DNA of 64,000 nt from Pseudomonas sp. GR 6-02 (GCF_001655615.1 NZ_CP011567.1:1497001-1561000), one strand, 5' to 3'; shown: positions 9,920 to 19,447, counted from the first letter of the stretch. Notes: generated by a model not told the origin, from the letters alone. A program made the numbers and translations.

Positions 9920-9965
9920 AATGGCGCAAGCAACAGGATCTCTGAGGTTTGCGCCATTTTTTCAT
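9920..9965 (+). terminator. Intercistronic attenuator between aotJ and aotQ
   Basis: AAATGGCGCAA and TTGCGCCATTT form an 11-bp perfect stem with a 19-nt loop, followed by more T (ATTTTTTC in total). It lies inside the operon. It should terminate part of the transcripts or protect the aotJ mRNA 3' end. Confidence 0.7.
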
Positions 9966-9988
9966 CCCAACTTTCGAGGACCTGAATC

Positions 9989-10678
9989 ATGTTGAAAGGC
10001 TACGGGGCTGTCATCCTCGATGGCGCATGGCTGACGCTTCAGCTCGCCTTGTCGTCCATGGCCCTGGCCATCGTCCTGGGGCTGATCGGCGTTGCGCTGC
10101 GTCTGTCGCCGGTGCGCTGGCTGGCCTGGCTGGGCGATCTGTATTCCACGGTGATCCGCGGTATTCCCGATCTGGTGCTGATCCTGCTGATTTTCTACGG
10201 CGGCCAGGACCTGCTCAACCGCGTTGCGCCGATGCTCGGCTATGACGACTACATCGACCTGAACCCGTTGGCCGCCGGTATCGGCACCCTGGGCTTCATC
10301 TTCGGTGCGTACCTGTCGGAAACCTTCCGTGGTGCGTTCATGGCGATCCCCAAAGGTCAGGCAGAAGCCGGCATGGCGTACGGCATGAGCAGTTTTCAGG
10401 TGTTCTTCCGGGTGTTGGTGCCGCAGATGATTCGCCTGGCGATTCCGGGCTTCACCAACAACTGGCTGGTACTGACCAAGGCCACCGCGCTGATTTCGGT
10501 GGTGGGTCTGCAAGACATGATGTTCAAGGCCAAGCAGGCGGCAGACGCTACCCGCGAGCCTTTCACCTTCTTCCTCGCAGTGGCGGCGATGTACCTGGTG
10601 ATCACCAGCGTCTCGTTGCTGGCATTGCGTCATCTTGAGAAGCGCTACTCGGTAGGCGTAAGGGCGGCTGAGCTATGA
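9989..10678 (+). CDS. aotQ: Arginine/ornithine ABC transporter permease
   Basis: 229 residues, HisQ-type inner-membrane permease with about five transmembrane segments. The EAA loop that contacts the ATPase is seen as GAFMAIPKGQAEAGMAYGMSSFQVF. GAGGACC precedes the ATG. Its stop overlaps the aotM start (ATGA), so the two permeases are translationally coupled and should form a heterodimer in the membrane. Confidence 0.95.
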   Translation: MLKGYGAVILDGAWLTLQLALSSMALAIVLGLIGVALRLSPVRWLAWLGDLYSTVIRGIPDLVLILLIFYGGQDLLNRVAPMLGYDDYIDLNPLAAGIGTLGFIFGAYLSETFRGAFMAIPKGQAEAGMAYGMSSFQVFFRVLVPQMIRLAIPGFTNNWLVLTKATALISVVGLQDMMFKAKQAADATREPFTFFLAVAAMYLVITSVSLLALRHLEKRYSVGVRAAEL

Positions 10679-11373
10679 TCTTCGACTACAACGTCATTTG
10701 GGATGCCTTGCCGCTGTACTTCGGCGGGCTGGTGACCACCCTCAAACTGCTCGCGCTGTCGCTGTTCTTCGGTTTGCTGGCGGCACTGCCGCTGGGGCTG
10801 ATGCGCGTCTCCAAGCAGCCGCTGGTCAACATGAGTGCCTGGCTGTTCACCTACGTGATCCGCGGCACGCCGATGCTGGTGCAGCTGTTCTTGATCTACT
10901 ACGGTCTGGCGCAATTCGAAACCGTGCGTGAAAGCTTCCTCTGGCCATGGCTGTCCAGTGCCTCGTTCTGTGCGTGCCTGGCCTTCGCGATCAACACCAG
11001 CGCCTACACCGCCGAAATCATCGCCGGCAGCCTGCGCGCCACGCCGAACGGCGAGATCGAAGCGGCCAAGGCCATGGGCATGTCACGCATCAAGATGTAC
11101 AAGCGGATCCTGCTGCCATCGGCCCTGCGCCGGGCCCTGCCGCAGTACAGCAACGAAGTGATCATGATGCTGCAGACCACCAGTCTGGCGTCGATCGTGA
11201 CCCTGATCGACATCACCGGTGCCGCGCGCACGGTCAACGCTCAGTTCTACTTGCCGTTCGAAGCCTACATCACCGCCGGCGCGTTCTACCTGTGCCTGAC
11301 GTTCATTCTGGTGCGCCTGTTCAAAATGGCCGAACACCGCTGGCTGGGCTATCTGGCCCCGCGGAAGCATTGA
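10675..11373 (+). CDS. aotM: Arginine/ornithine ABC transporter permease
   Basis: 232 residues, HisM-type permease. Hydrophobic segments alternate with the conserved GSLRATPNGEIEAAKAMGMS (EAA loop) and RRALPQYSNEVIMMLQTTSLAS. It begins inside the aotQ stop codon (4-bp overlap) and ends 1 bp before aotO. It works with AotQ as the membrane channel. Confidence 0.95.
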   Translation: MIFDYNVIWDALPLYFGGLVTTLKLLALSLFFGLLAALPLGLMRVSKQPLVNMSAWLFTYVIRGTPMLVQLFLIYYGLAQFETVRESFLWPWLSSASFCACLAFAINTSAYTAEIIAGSLRATPNGEIEAAKAMGMSRIKMYKRILLPSALRRALPQYSNEVIMMLQTTSLASIVTLIDITGAARTVNAQFYLPFEAYITAGAFYLCLTFILVRLFKMAEHRWLGYLAPRKH

Positions 11374-11374
11374 T

Positions 11375-12487
11375 ATGGAACGTATCGATCATGCTTTGCC
11401 GTGGAGCCACCTGGGCAGTGAACGCCGGATCTCGGTGTTCCGCTTCGGCGCTGGCGAGCGCAAGGCCTATATCCAGGCCAGCCTGCACGCCGATGAACTG
11501 CCGGGGATGCGCACGGCCTGGGAGCTGAAAAAACGCCTGACCGAACTTGAAGCTCAAGGCTTGCTCAACGGTGTGATCGAACTGGTGCCGGTGGCCAATC
11601 CATTGGGCCTGGGGCAATTGCTGCAAGGCAATCATCAGGGGCGTTTCGAAGCGGGCAGTGGCAAGAACTTTAACCGGGATTTCGTCGAACTCAGCGCGCC
11701 GGTGGCCGCCGAACTCGATGGGCATCTGGGTGATGATCCGCATGCCAATATTCGACTCATCCGTCAGGCCATGAGCGATCACCTGGCAGCTTTGCCAGAG
11801 GCGAGCAGCCAGTTGCAAGGCATGCAGCGCATCTTGCTCAGCCATGCCTGCACCGCTGATGTGGTGCTGGATCTGCATTGCGATTGCGAAGCGGCGCTGC
11901 ACATGTACGCCTTGCCGCAACACTGGTCGCACTGGCGTTCACTGGCTGCGCACTTGAACGTCAAGGTCGGTCTGCTGGCGGAAGATTCCGGCGGCAGTTC
12001 CTTTGACGAAGCGTGCTCGCTGCCGTGGCTGCGTTTGTCGCGTCTGTTCCCGGATGCGCAGATTCCACTGGCCTGCCTGGCGACGACCATCGAACTGGGT
12101 GGTCAGGCCGATACCGGTCGCGCTGAGGCAGAAGCTCACGCCGAAGGCATTCTGGCGTTCCTCGCCGAGCAAGGCTTGATCGGCGGTGAATGGCCCAAGC
12201 CTGCGCAAGACGCGTGCGAAGGCATGCCGTTCGAAGGCACCGAATTGCTGTTCGCGCCGCATCCTGGCGTGCTGAGTTTTCTGCGTAAACCCGGTGAATG
12301 GGTTGAAGCAGGCGACGAGATTTTTGAAGTGATCGATCCGCTGGCGGATCGGGTCAGCACGGTGTGTGCTGGTACGTCCGGGGTGCTGTTTGCCATTGAG
12401 CGGCTGCGTTACGCCCAACCCGGTTTCTGGCTGGCCAAGGTGGCGGGGCGCGAAGCGCTGCGTCACGGGCGCTTGCTCAACGACTGA
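11375..12487 (+). CDS. aotO: AotO, succinylglutamate desuccinylase/aspartoacylase-family protein
   Basis: 370 residues with an M14-like AstE/AspA fold: QASLHADELPGMRTAWELKK carries the His-x-x-Glu zinc ligands, VVLDLHCDCEAALHMY the third His, and TTIELGGQADTGRAEAEAHA the catalytic Glu region. The C-terminal 80 residues (LLFAPHPGVLSFLRKPGEWV) form a small beta domain. It sits one base after aotM and before aotP, as in PAO1. Transport is reported not to need AotO, so it may deacylate an arginine-related substrate. The exact substrate is unknown. It is distinct from AruE, encoded at 26264. Confidence 0.85.
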   Translation: MERIDHALPWSHLGSERRISVFRFGAGERKAYIQASLHADELPGMRTAWELKKRLTELEAQGLLNGVIELVPVANPLGLGQLLQGNHQGRFEAGSGKNFNRDFVELSAPVAAELDGHLGDDPHANIRLIRQAMSDHLAALPEASSQLQGMQRILLSHACTADVVLDLHCDCEAALHMYALPQHWSHWRSLAAHLNVKVGLLAEDSGGSSFDEACSLPWLRLSRLFPDAQIPLACLATTIELGGQADTGRAEAEAHAEGILAFLAEQGLIGGEWPKPAQDACEGMPFEGTELLFAPHPGVLSFLRKPGEWVEAGDEIFEVIDPLADRVSTVCAGTSGVLFAIERLRYAQPGFWLAKVAGREALRHGRLLND

Positions 12488-12514
12488 CTGACTGTTTTTG
12501 TGAGAACCGACCGC

Positions 12515-13279
12515 ATGTACAAACTTGAAGTCCAAGACCTGCATAAACGCTACGGCAGTCACGAAGTGCTCAAGGGCGTGTCCCTGAAAGCGGCGGCTGG
12601 CGATGTGATCAGCATCATCGGCTCCAGTGGCTCCGGCAAAAGTACTTTCCTGCGTTGCATCAACCTGCTCGAGCAGCCGCACGCGGGCAAGATCCTGCTC
12701 AACAACGAAGAGCTGAAACTGGTTGCCAACAAGGACGGCGCGCTGAAAGCCGCCGACCCGAAACAGCTGCAACGCATGCGTTCGCGCCTGTCGATGGTGT
12801 TCCAGCATTTCAATCTGTGGTCGCACATGACCGCGCTGGAAAACATCATGGAAGCGCCGGTGCATGTGCTCGGTGTGTCCAAGGCCGAAGCCCGCGAGAA
12901 AGCCGAGCACTACCTGAACAAGGTCGGTGTGGCCCATCGCAAGGACGCCTACCCAGGGCACATGTCCGGTGGCGAGCAGCAACGTGTGGCGATTGCCCGT
13001 GCGCTGGCGATGGAACCCGAAGTGATGCTGTTCGACGAACCGACCTCGGCCCTCGATCCGGAGTTGGTGGGTGACGTGCTGAAAGTCATGCAGGCCCTGG
13101 CACAGGAAGGCCGGACCATGGTGGTGGTGACGCACGAAATGGGCTTTGCCCGTGAAGTGTCGAACCAGCTGGTTTTCCTGCACAAAGGCGTCGTCGAAGA
13201 AAGCGGCAACCCGCGCGAAGTGCTGGTCAATCCGCAGTCGGAACGCTTGCAACAATTCCTCTCGGGCAGCCTCAAGTAA
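12515..13279 (+). CDS. aotP: Arginine/ornithine ABC transporter ATP-binding protein
   Basis: 254 residues from ATG at 12515 (MYKLEVQDLHKRYG). A GTG start 15 bp upstream is less likely. Walker A is GSSGSGKST, the signature is MSGGEQQRVAIARAL, Walker B is VMLFDEPTSALDPE, and the switch His is in VVVTHEMGFA. It drives uptake through AotQM. It is the last transporter gene before argR, separated by a 112-bp gap with a long inverted repeat. Confidence 0.96.
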   Translation: MYKLEVQDLHKRYGSHEVLKGVSLKAAAGDVISIIGSSGSGKSTFLRCINLLEQPHAGKILLNNEELKLVANKDGALKAADPKQLQRMRSRLSMVFQHFNLWSHMTALENIMEAPVHVLGVSKAEAREKAEHYLNKVGVAHRKDAYPGHMSGGEQQRVAIARALAMEPEVMLFDEPTSALDPELVGDVLKVMQALAQEGRTMVVVTHEMGFAREVSNQLVFLHKGVVEESGNPREVLVNPQSERLQQFLSGSLK

Positions 13280-13294
13280 TCGCTCCCGTTACGC

Positions 13295-13343
13295 ACCAAA
13301 TTAGGTCATGCTGCGCACCGCGCGCCAGATGGTCTAATTTGGT
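13295..13343. promoter_or_regulatory. Inverted repeat between aotP and argR
   Basis: ACCAAATTAG and CTAATTTGGT are perfect 10-bp arms separated by 29 bases. No T run follows, so termination is unlikely. It might be a binding site for a dimeric regulator or a stem on the polycistronic mRNA that tunes argR expression. Confidence 0.45.
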
Positions 13344-13391
13344 TGCAGCCGCCTTCGGCTTTAACACTGTCTTCGTTTCGGATTGCCCGCC

Positions 13392-14372
13392 ATGACTGCC
13401 CATCGAATTGGTTTCCTGATTTGGCCCAGCACTAAAGCTCTGACGCTTGCGCTGGCTGAGGAGGCCTTGCGTGTTGCCCAGCGTGTGCACCCGGACGTTG
13501 TTTACGAATTGTCTTTTTTGCAGGCCGAACCGCCGACCGACGGCGCCTGGCAACTGCCCGGTGAGCCGTGGGCCGGCAAGCTCGAAAACTTTCAGAAGCT
13601 GTTCCTGCTCGCCGACGAACCACCGACTTCTCTCGCGCCGCCGCTCAGCAGTGCATTGAAACAGCTGGTGCGCGCCGGTTGTGTGATCGGTGGTTTGTCC
13701 GCCGGTGTTTACCCATTGGCGCAATTGGGTTTGCTCGACGGTTATCGCGCTGCCGTGCATTGGCGCTGGCAGGACGATTTCGCTGAGCGTTTCCCGAAGG
13801 TGATTGCCACCAGTCACCTGTTCGACTGGGATCGTGACCGCTTGACCGCGTGCGGCGGCATGTCGGTGCTCGACCTGTTGCTGGCGGTGCTGGCCCGTGA
13901 TCACGGCGCCGAACTGGCCGGTGCGGTGTCGGAAGAACTGGTGGTCGAACGCATTCGCGAGGGCGGCGAGCGCCAGCGTATTCCTTTGCAGAACCGCTTG
14001 GGTTCCAGTCATCCGAAGCTCACCCAGGCGGTGTTGCTGATGGAAGCCAACATCGAAGAGCCGCTGACCACCGACGAAATCGCCCAGCATGTGTGCGTAT
14101 CGCGTCGGCAGCTGGAGCGGATCTTCAAGCAGTACCTCAACCGTGTGCCGAGCCAGTACTACCTGGAACTGCGCCTGAACAAGGCCCGGCAGATGTTGAT
14201 GCAAACCAGCAAGTCGATCATCCAGATCGGCCTGTCGTGTGGCTTCTCTTCAGGGCCGCATTTCTCCAGTGCCTATCGCAACTTCTTCGGTGCTACGCCG
14301 CGGGAGGATCGCAACCAGCGGCGCAGCAGCAGCCCGTTCGAGTTGTCGTCGGTGCCGTCGGAGCGCGGTTGA
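13392..14372 (+). CDS. argR: Arginine-responsive regulator ArgR (AraC family)
   Basis: 326 residues from ATG at 13392 (MTAHRIGFLIWPSTKAL). Residues about 5-200 form a DJ-1/PfpI-type (class I GATase-like) sensor domain (GGLSAGVYPLAQLGLLDGY). Residues about 220-310 are an AraC-type double helix-turn-helix (ITTDEIAQHVCVSRRQLERIF is typical; here LTTDEIAQHVCVSRRQLERI, then IQIGLSCGFSSGPHFSSAYR). In PAO1 it activates aru and aot genes and represses some biosynthetic genes in response to arginine. It is the last gene of the aot operon and can be read from the aotJ promoter. Confidence 0.95.
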   Translation: MTAHRIGFLIWPSTKALTLALAEEALRVAQRVHPDVVYELSFLQAEPPTDGAWQLPGEPWAGKLENFQKLFLLADEPPTSLAPPLSSALKQLVRAGCVIGGLSAGVYPLAQLGLLDGYRAAVHWRWQDDFAERFPKVIATSHLFDWDRDRLTACGGMSVLDLLLAVLARDHGAELAGAVSEELVVERIREGGERQRIPLQNRLGSSHPKLTQAVLLMEANIEEPLTTDEIAQHVCVSRRQLERIFKQYLNRVPSQYYLELRLNKARQMLMQTSKSIIQIGLSCGFSSGPHFSSAYRNFFGATPREDRNQRRSSSPFELSSVPSERG

Positions 14373-14385
14373 TCGATCAACCGCG
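14364..14385. repeat. Perfect 22-bp palindrome over the argR stop
   Basis: An 11-bp arm beginning CGCGGTTGATC and its exact reverse complement meet without spacer. The argR TGA stop lies inside. It lies between the convergent argR and LRR genes and could act as a weak bidirectional stop, although no T run is present. Confidence 0.45.
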
Positions 14386-14403
14386 TCATGATCGAGCGCT
14401 GTA

Positions 14404-17400
14404 CTACTCGTCGATCTCGGAACCTTCAGAGTCGGAGATTTCTATTTCACCCCGATTGATCACGGCTTCCACCCCAAAATCCGCGCCCGTGCGCTCGAAG
14501 TAAGCGATCAGCCGTAACAGGCTTTCCTCGGAAAATGGATTGCCCCTCAACGAAATATTATCTGCGACGTCCACCGGCAGTTCCGACAAGTCACTGGGCA
14601 CCTCGGTGATGGCGTTGCCGCTCAAGTCTGCCCAGTCCAGCTCGGCCAGCTGTAACAGTCCATCCGGTATCCGGTTGATGCCGGTGTCGTTCAGCAGCAC
14701 GGTCGCCAGTGCCGGCATCTGACTCACATCAGGCGTCTGTCCTAGCGGGTTCGAGCCCAGGTCGAGATAGTCGAGCTGTTCCATCCCCGCCAGGGCGGCG
14801 ACCGATTCTGATGACAGACTGACGCGACACTCGGGGAGTGACATAGCCCTGAGTTGACCCATTTTGAACACCGCCTCCGGTATGTCGCCAAGGTCACAGC
14901 TGCGCAGCCTGAGGCTTTTCAGGTTGGGAAAGGACTCCAGGAAACGTCCGATGCGCGTCACCCCCTCCGCACTGCGAAACTCCAGTGACGACACATGGCT
15001 GAAATCAGCGCTCAGGGCAGGCAGTTCTCCATTGATGACCGTGGAAAGTGTCAGATCGTAGGTGGGTTCAAGCGTATCGCTGAAGTTATCCAGCTCCGCA
15101 TCCCGTTGCCAGCAGTTCTCAAGGGCTTGCTTGAATTCGTCGCGGTTGGCGTGCTCGATAAGCAGTTGAGCTGCGCTGAAGGGTTCGTCTGTCAGTGGAT
15201 GCAGGTCCGGAAGAGCGGCGGTCCAGGCAGACAGATCGTTCCTCAATTGGCTCAGCTCTTCTTCCAGGCGCGTCAACGCGCCCCGACCTTCCTCCAGCGT
15301 GCCGGGCAATTCGTAGACGAACTCGCTGGCTTGCTCGACTTCCATGCCAGGGTAGAGCGCCCTGACACGATCAATGTCTGCCTCGGGTGCGAAAACGCCC
15401 ATGTCGAAAGCGCTGTCGACGTGATGGTTTTTGATGAGTTGTCGCGAGCTGTCGGAAACCGGATTGTGCGTGAGGTGTATGCCACGCTTTTCATACAGCG
15501 GACTGTCGAACAAGGCTGCCGGCAGTTCGCTGATTCCATTGTTCATCAGCAGAAGGGTGTCCAGGCGCGGGTGTTGCAGAGTGCCGGGCGGGATTTCGGT
15601 CAGGTTGGTGCTGCTCAGGTCCAGATGGGTCAGTTCAGTCATCGAGTCGATGCGGGGCACCGTTTCAAACGGGTTGCGGTAAAGATCCAGCATGGTCAGT
15701 TTGTTTAATAACGTCAGCTTCAACCAGGTGGGGGCGTCTACCCTGATGCCGCAATCGCTTAACACCAGCGCTTCAAGCTGCGGCATCCGGGTGATGGCAT
15801 CGGGGAGGGTGGTCAGGGAGAAACGGCGCAGTTCCAGTCGGCGAAGTCCGCTGAAGCCCTGTAGAAAACCAGCAACACCTTGCGCTGCGTGGCTGCCTTC
15901 CAGGGACAGCAGCGACACATGACTGAAATCTGCGGTCAACGATGGCAGATCACCCAGCATCGGTTCGTCGAACTTGAGTACGTACCGTTCCATGTCGTCC
16001 GCGGTGTCAAAATCCCGATCGGTTTGGCGCCGCCAGGCGCGCTGGATTTCCTGCGCCAGCAACCTGCGAATCTGTTGTTCGGCCTGGCGCTCCAGGGCGC
16101 TCAACGCAACCCCGGTGTCGGGGTGCGCCGTCGGGGCTTCGCTGATCCATCGACCCAGATCCAGATGCAATCGGTTCAGCTCGCGGTGTACGCGTGAGAG
16201 TGCTACCCGAGCGCCATCAGGGTGGCTTTGCAACGCCTGGACCACGGATTGCAATTGATCCTGGGACAGATCGGGATAAACCTCCCGGACCCTGTCGTTG
16301 AGGGTGGGTGTCATGCGATTGCCGCGGTCATAGCCCTCCGCACCACCGGGAAGGCGCATGGTGGCCGGGTCGTAGTAGGGTTTTCGATGGGGATGCCTGG
16401 CAAACAGAGTGCGTAGCGTCGGCTGGTCCAGCGCGTTTTCGGCAATGCGCTGTCTGAGGGCCTGGGCGTCAGCGATGGCAGGGCTGAACGCATTGCGATG
16501 GGCCTGGGGCAACGTTTGAAAGAGTGCCTGGTAGAAATCACCGGGTGTCTCCTGATCAACGTGATAGGAGCCATCCTCGTTGGCCACCAGTGTTTTCACG
16601 ATGGCTGCATCGGTCGGGCCCATGCTGTCGCGCACGGTGCCCTCGCTGGAGTAATCCCGCACTTCGATGCGTAGTCCGTCCGGCCAGCCGGGCAGTGCGT
16701 TCAGGCTGTGCAGGGCCACTCTGTGGGTGTCGACGTTTTCCAGCGCGTCGGCATAAAGGCCTTCATAGGCGCGGGTTGCGCGGACTGCCTCCATGGCTTT
16801 GTTCGCCGCGTCCTTGAGCCGCTGAGGCACGCGCCCACCGTGCAGCTGGCGTAACTCGGTGCCGGTGGCATTGCTCACCAGCTCTTGCGCCACATCGGTC
16901 GGCAGGCCCTGCACATCGGCGAGCAGTTGCTGAACCTGCACATCATCGGTGTGTTCCTGAGTGCTGTAGAGCCGCTCGAACAACGACTTGCGATATTGGC
17001 GGGCCAGTGTTGCCGTTTGCTGTCTGAAGGCTGGCGTTTGAGTTGCCGGTGTCGGCAGTGGCGTATCGACCGGCCATGAGTCATGGCGTGTCAGCAGTGC
17101 ATGCTGCAGGGCGGTATCGGCTTTTTGATAGTGCCCGGGTTGATCGCTGCCGATCTGTTCGATAAACGTTTCGATGTCACGGTTGATCCGCCAGCGCTTG
17201 ATCGTGTCAGTCAGCAGCGACGGCGGGCGATAGTTTTCGACATGCGCCTGGCGCAATACGTTGTCGTGGTAGCCGCTGATCCGCAGGATCTGTTCGCGCT
17301 CGGCACTGGTGAACGACTCGACACTATGGCCAAGGCGACGCATGACCTTTTCCCGCTCCCAGTACAACGGTTGCTCCAGTTCGGTTTGCCAGGCGCCGTG

Positions 17401-19260
17401 GTGGTTATGCCGCAGCGACGGCTGATAAGCATTGTTGCGGCGCGGATGCTCAATCTGGAACCTGTCCGACATGGGGTCGGGTTTCACTGAATACAGTTTT
17501 CCCTCAAGGCGCAGCATCGTTTTGCCCGCGTGTTGGTACAAGCCCAGATGATTGGGCTTTACCCCTTCGGGCAAACTGAGTGTTTGTTCGTAAGGTGTGA
17601 GATCCGGCATCCAGTAGCGGGTTTTGCCTCCGGCTGCGGCGACAGGTTTGAGTGGGTCGATGAGCGCGACGGCTTCACGGGGCAGAAGCCGGCTGAAGGC
17701 GCCGGCGGCGATTGCACCGCCCACCGCGAATGTCCCGACTTGAACGACGGTTTCGACGAACGTCATCAGGTGTCCGAAGGCCTCTGTTTTCAGCCCTTCA
17801 GCCATGTCCACGATGCCTTCGAAGCTCTCGTCCAGTAACTGGTAGGCCATGTATCCCAGCATCAATTCACCAAGCAACGGCACCAAGGGCGCCGCCACGA
17901 ACGACGCAGCTTCAAGGATCCTGGAGGCCACTTTGCTGAAGGCATCCCACAATGCCCAGCGGGCGTCTCGGTCGGCGCTGGCGGTGGAGACGGCGACAGT
18001 GCTGGCGTCGTTGAGGATTTTGTTCAACTGCCGCTGATAGCCATGGTTCCACAGGTCCGCTTTGATCGGGAGCACGGAGAAACGCAGATTGGGACGCTCG
18101 ACCGGCGTTTCGCGCCAGCTCGGCAATGGATCGCCGGGCTGGTGCTGATGCCAGGTCACGGTCTGGAGGCGGCTGTTGAGATCGGCGAAAAAGTGTCCGC
18201 GTTCCTTGTGCTCGACGAACCGGCTGAAGAACGTTTGATAAGCGGCTGTCCGCAGCTTGCGGGTCAGATCGGTCATGAACGCCAGCGTGTCGGGATATTG
18301 CTTGAGCGGATGTTCTGGGTCATCGGGAATATAGGCAATGAGCCGCGTACTCTTGCGTGCCCGCTCAAGGCTCGGCGCGAAAATGACAATGCCGGTCAGC
18401 GAGGATGACATCAGGGTCAGGTCGTGGCCATAGAGCGGCTGGCCATTGAGTCGCGCCCTCGAACCTCCTTCAACCATGCGCAGGAGCGCGAGGTGCGCAT
18501 CATCTGGAATATCCTTGCGGATGTGTGCCATCTGCAGCGCCGACCTGAGTGCGGCCTTGTTCAGGCTGATCGTGCTGGATTTCAACGCGGCACCGGCCAC
18601 CGGGTTGGTCAGCCCCACAAATTCCTTGAGATACGCGGTGTACTGGCCACCGATATCGAGTTCGCGGCATAGCCGGGCGAAGGCCTGAACCGTGATTTTA
18701 TGCTTGATCGCCGGCAACGTTTCGAACTGACCTGTGGACGACGGCTCGGTAATGAAGGTCGAAGCGGATTCGAAGGCATCTGCGGCTGTTTCCGATTCCT
18801 GGAAGTTATGCAGCGCGGCATCGAGCAGCGATACCGTCCAGGTGCGGGCGGCCCCGGTGTTGATTTTGAACAGGGTCACGGTTTGTGGGATGTACAGGCG
18901 CAGGAAGGTAGTTTTGACGTCCAGTTCCAGACCAAACCGGGTTTTCAGGGCCGCGATGAGAAGGGGTTCGGCAAATGCCCGTGGGTTTTTCAGCGTGGAC
19001 AGCTTTGAATCCAGACGATTTCGATGGTGCCAGTGTTCCTGGCTGAGCTTTTTCAGCGAGGCATGCTGTGAAGGTGTCGCGGTGCTATGCCATTGGGGAG
19101 TCGCAAGCGTGGTGTTCTTGAGAGCGCTGCGGGTTTCAAGCGATGCCTCTAATGCCCAGGCGGGCAGATTGTTGAACAGGTGATGGTAATGATCATCCGG
19201 CTGCGTGACGAAGTGATCGTCGTCAGCGGCCCTAGGGTGATCGTTTTCGAGTTGGCTCAT
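14404..19260 (-). CDS. Large leucine-rich-repeat protein, DUF6543-type N-terminus
   Basis: 1618 residues, with AAGGGA before the ATG. There is no signal peptide. The N-terminal about 950 residues resemble the DUF6543 region found in Pseudomonas LRR effector-like proteins, with a hydrophobic stretch near 455-530 (SFVAAPLVPLLGELMLGYM, VGTFAVGGAIAAGAFSRLL). The C-terminal 630 residues are two copies of one module. Each starts VR-x-(V/L)YP (about 992 and 1298), passes a helical spacer, and leads through PxLxADFSHVS (about 1107 and 1418) into five or six LRRs. The tail is acidic (ISDSEGSEIDE). Relatives end in a Cys-dependent NEL ubiquitin-ligase domain, but none is visible here. The target is unknown; a host- or competitor-directed effector is an inference. 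Confidence 0.75.
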   Translation of the reverse strand: MSQLENDHPRAADDDHFVTQPDDHYHHLFNNLPAWALEASLETRSALKNTTLATPQWHSTATPSQHASLKKLSQEHWHHRNRLDSKLSTLKNPRAFAEPLLIAALKTRFGLELDVKTTFLRLYIPQTVTLFKINTGAARTWTVSLLDAALHNFQESETAADAFESASTFITEPSSTGQFETLPAIKHKITVQAFARLCRELDIGGQYTAYLKEFVGLTNPVAGAALKSSTISLNKAALRSALQMAHIRKDIPDDAHLALLRMVEGGSRARLNGQPLYGHDLTLMSSSLTGIVIFAPSLERARKSTRLIAYIPDDPEHPLKQYPDTLAFMTDLTRKLRTAAYQTFFSRFVEHKERGHFFADLNSRLQTVTWHQHQPGDPLPSWRETPVERPNLRFSVLPIKADLWNHGYQRQLNKILNDASTVAVSTASADRDARWALWDAFSKVASRILEAASFVAAPLVPLLGELMLGYMAYQLLDESFEGIVDMAEGLKTEAFGHLMTFVETVVQVGTFAVGGAIAAGAFSRLLPREAVALIDPLKPVAAAGGKTRYWMPDLTPYEQTLSLPEGVKPNHLGLYQHAGKTMLRLEGKLYSVKPDPMSDRFQIEHPRRNNAYQPSLRHNHHGAWQTELEQPLYWEREKVMRRLGHSVESFTSAEREQILRISGYHDNVLRQAHVENYRPPSLLTDTIKRWRINRDIETFIEQIGSDQPGHYQKADTALQHALLTRHDSWPVDTPLPTPATQTPAFRQQTATLARQYRKSLFERLYSTQEHTDDVQVQQLLADVQGLPTDVAQELVSNATGTELRQLHGGRVPQRLKDAANKAMEAVRATRAYEGLYADALENVDTHRVALHSLNALPGWPDGLRIEVRDYSSEGTVRDSMGPTDAAIVKTLVANEDGSYHVDQETPGDFYQALFQTLPQAHRNAFSPAIADAQALRQRIAENALDQPTLRTLFARHPHRKPYYDPATMRLPGGAEGYDRGNRMTPTLNDRVREVYPDLSQDQLQSVVQALQSHPDGARVALSRVHRELNRLHLDLGRWISEAPTAHPDTGVALSALERQAEQQIRRLLAQEIQRAWRRQTDRDFDTADDMERYVLKFDEPMLGDLPSLTADFSHVSLLSLEGSHAAQGVAGFLQGFSGLRRLELRRFSLTTLPDAITRMPQLEALVLSDCGIRVDAPTWLKLTLLNKLTMLDLYRNPFETVPRIDSMTELTHLDLSSTNLTEIPPGTLQHPRLDTLLLMNNGISELPAALFDSPLYEKRGIHLTHNPVSDSSRQLIKNHHVDSAFDMGVFAPEADIDRVRALYPGMEVEQASEFVYELPGTLEEGRGALTRLEEELSQLRNDLSAWTAALPDLHPLTDEPFSAAQLLIEHANRDEFKQALENCWQRDAELDNFSDTLEPTYDLTLSTVINGELPALSADFSHVSSLEFRSAEGVTRIGRFLESFPNLKSLRLRSCDLGDIPEAVFKMGQLRAMSLPECRVSLSSESVAALAGMEQLDYLDLGSNPLGQTPDVSQMPALATVLLNDTGINRIPDGLLQLAELDWADLSGNAITEVPSDLSELPVDVADNISLRGNPFSEESLLRLIAYFERTGADFGVEAVINRGEIEISDSEGSEIDE

Positions 19261-19401
19261 GCGCTATTCCCTTAGCGTTTGGATGAGTCGCCAGCAAAAC
19301 AGACGATGAAGCACTGCGTGCGGTACATATTTACCGCATCGGTCGACAAGCCTGCCTATAACCTGTGCCGGCGGTTTAAACTGCGCCTTTGCGACCCTAT
19401 A

Positions 19402-19417
19402 TGTCGCATTGCCGTAA
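19402..19417 (+). promoter_or_regulatory. Candidate ArgR half-site 1, aruC promoter
   Basis: TGTCGC, eight bases, AA, 145 bp upstream of aruC. It matches the pseudomonad ArgR half-site pattern. Confidence 0.4.
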
Positions 19418-19447
19418 ACCCGGGCAAAACCGGTGTTTGCGCTATAA

